Assembly: GCF_008064665.1 (NCBI RefSeq)
Contig: NZ_VRZA01000002.1
Span: forward strand, 682,001 to 746,000
Direction of reading: 5' to 3'
Length of the DNA stretch: 64,000 nt
Source: Parahaliea maris
GTDB taxonomy: Bacteria > Pseudomonadota > Gammaproteobacteria > Pseudomonadales > Halieaceae
Shown here: positions 63,228 to 64,000 of the stretch, piece by piece
Numbering within the stretch: the stretch's first letter is position 1
How the letters are laid out: each line of letters begins with the position of its first letter
Program-made: the position numbers and the translations under genes
Notes under the pieces: model-generated
What the model was told of the DNA's origin: nothing
What the model saw: the letters and a program-made list of their open reading frames with translations, nothing else
Databases searched by the model: none

Positions 63228-63716
63228 CGCCTTTACGTACACCTCTACTCATGGAAACTTCTGATAACTAGCGTATCGCCATACTTCACGTTCCGGTGTG
63301 AAGTGAGATACAGCCAAATGAGTGTAGTTACGATGATGATAATGACAACCCGGATTGGTGGTTCCCGACTGCAGCTGTTTATTCATTACGTTCGGAATAA
63401 ATACAGGCAACCATATGCGTCAATAGATTCCAACTGTTGGCGGGCACGTGGTGCGATTTTCTTCAGGGCGTTTGAGTAAGTACGTTCGGGCATTCGACGC
63501 AAATGTTGTAGCGGTATTGGTGGCGTGCCAGCCCTTACGTGGTATAGAAAATTCCACCTGTCAGGGGAAATCGCGGTACAGGGCTGGGTTCCTTCTTTGC
63601 GACGCATATACTCAAGTCCTGCGCTTCGAAAGTGATACGGCAGGTTGGGAACGGGCGATATCCATCCGTTTCCGGCCCGCAAACAAAAACCAGATAACAA
63701 AACGCGGGAGAACAGC
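63228..63716. other. Divergent intergenic region with hairpin
   Basis: 489 bases between the response regulator and the SnoaL-like gene. It includes an inverted repeat at 63273-63311: ACTTCAC/GTGAAGT around an 8-base loop, with outer arms GTATC/GATAC. The region is more AT-rich than its surroundings. Open frames of about 90-110 codons on both strands have no clear ribosome site or protein-like composition. I see no confident gene. Confidence 0.5.
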
Positions 63717-64000
63717 ATGCTAAGCCAACAGGAAATGTCCGACCGGTGGGAGATCCAGGATCTCGTCTTCCACTATGCGCACCTGATCGACAGCAAGGCC
63801 TTCGATAGTCTGCGGGATGTGTTTACTGCGGATGCCCATATAGACTACAGCGCCTTTGGCGGCAATGTCGGTGATCTCGAGAGCACCATCGCCTATCTCA
63901 AGGACGCCGTGTCCAGTGGCATCTTCCCCAACACCCAGCACCTCAACGCCAATGTTCAGGTCAGTGTCGACGGCGACACGGGTACGGGCCGAGTGATGTG
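63717..64000 (+). CDS. SnoaL/NTF2-like protein, N-terminal part
   Basis: The ATG at 63717 follows GGGAGA; about 94 codons are visible before the window ends, so the gene is cut. The sequence MLSQQEMSDRWEIQDLVFHYAHLIDSK, then DVFTADAHIDYSAFGG and TQHLNANVQVSVDGD, fits SnoaL_4-type NTF2-like proteins, a fold that includes bile-acid dehydratase and isomerase-like enzymes. Function cannot be narrowed, but such proteins often accompany lipid or steroid catabolic genes. Confidence 0.8.
   Translation, partial: MLSQQEMSDRWEIQDLVFHYAHLIDSKAFDSLRDVFTADAHIDYSAFGGNVGDLESTIAYLKDAVSSGIFPNTQHLNANVQVSVDGDTGTGRVM

Noticed and set aside
63386-63723. Two overlapping ORFs of about 90-110 codons on opposite strands in the last intergenic region
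   Set aside because: Neither has a good ribosome site or a protein-like hydrophobic pattern, and they occupy the same DNA.

Overview
The window is a GC-rich, densely packed bacterial chromosome segment of about 50 supported protein genes. I see no rRNA, tRNA, CRISPR array, insertion sequence or phage gene. The gene order cvpA-purF-metZ, the prkA-yeaH-spoVR trio, arginine decarboxylase plus carboxyspermidine genes, TonB-dependent receptors and a urtABCDE-ureDABCEFG cluster all point to a marine-type gammaproteobacterium. Cellvibrionales/Halieaceae-like is my best guess, from gene content only.

Layout. 1-3078: end of cvpA, then purF and metZ (purine and methionine synthesis). 3137-7051: MoxR ATPase, DUF58 protein and membrane transglutaminase. 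7085-10613: frdCAB, a quinol:fumarate reductase of the di-haem Wolinella type. 10624-11760: acetyltransferase fused to a C39-like peptidase domain, opposite strand. 11866-16454: promoter and long leader, then speA, carboxyspermidine dehydrogenase and decarboxylase. 16493-17335: acyl-CoA thioesterase. 17520-22968: sigma-54-like promoter, then prkA, yeaH and spoVR. 23042-27819: phospholipase D-type lipoprotein, class III aminotransferase and Na+/alanine symporter. 27820-31562: a 666-base gap, a TonB-dependent receptor, a 59-residue lipoprotein-like ORF and a strong terminator. 31568-35304 (minus strand): SDR, MocR regulator, zinc alcohol dehydrogenase and a 72-residue protein.

35470-47676 is a complete urea island: porin, UrtABCDE uptake system, urease with accessory proteins, and a 65-residue HPGH protein. 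Convergent to it (47673-52011) lies a two-gene signalling operon: a 1139-residue hybrid histidine kinase whose N-terminal half is an NCS1-type permease, and a LuxR-type response regulator. Its upstream region carries a near-consensus sigma-54 promoter on the kinase strand and three NtrC-like dyads, so nitrogen control of a transporter-shaped sensor beside the urea genes is the main hypothesis from this window.

52337-56616: two exported predicted metallopeptidases (DUF885; DUF5117-type metzincin). 56624-59347: an E1-like adenylyltransferase with rhodanese domain, a six-Asp-box beta-propeller and a ubiquitin-fold protein ending in Gly-Gly, a candidate sulfur-carrier or conjugation module. 59369-62491: a palindromic operator, cytochrome P450, an amidohydrolase-like protein and a GST-like protein, probably catabolic. 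62589-64000: a receiver-only response regulator and the start of a SnoaL/NTF2-like protein.

All calls come from reading translated sequence and motifs; no database search was run.
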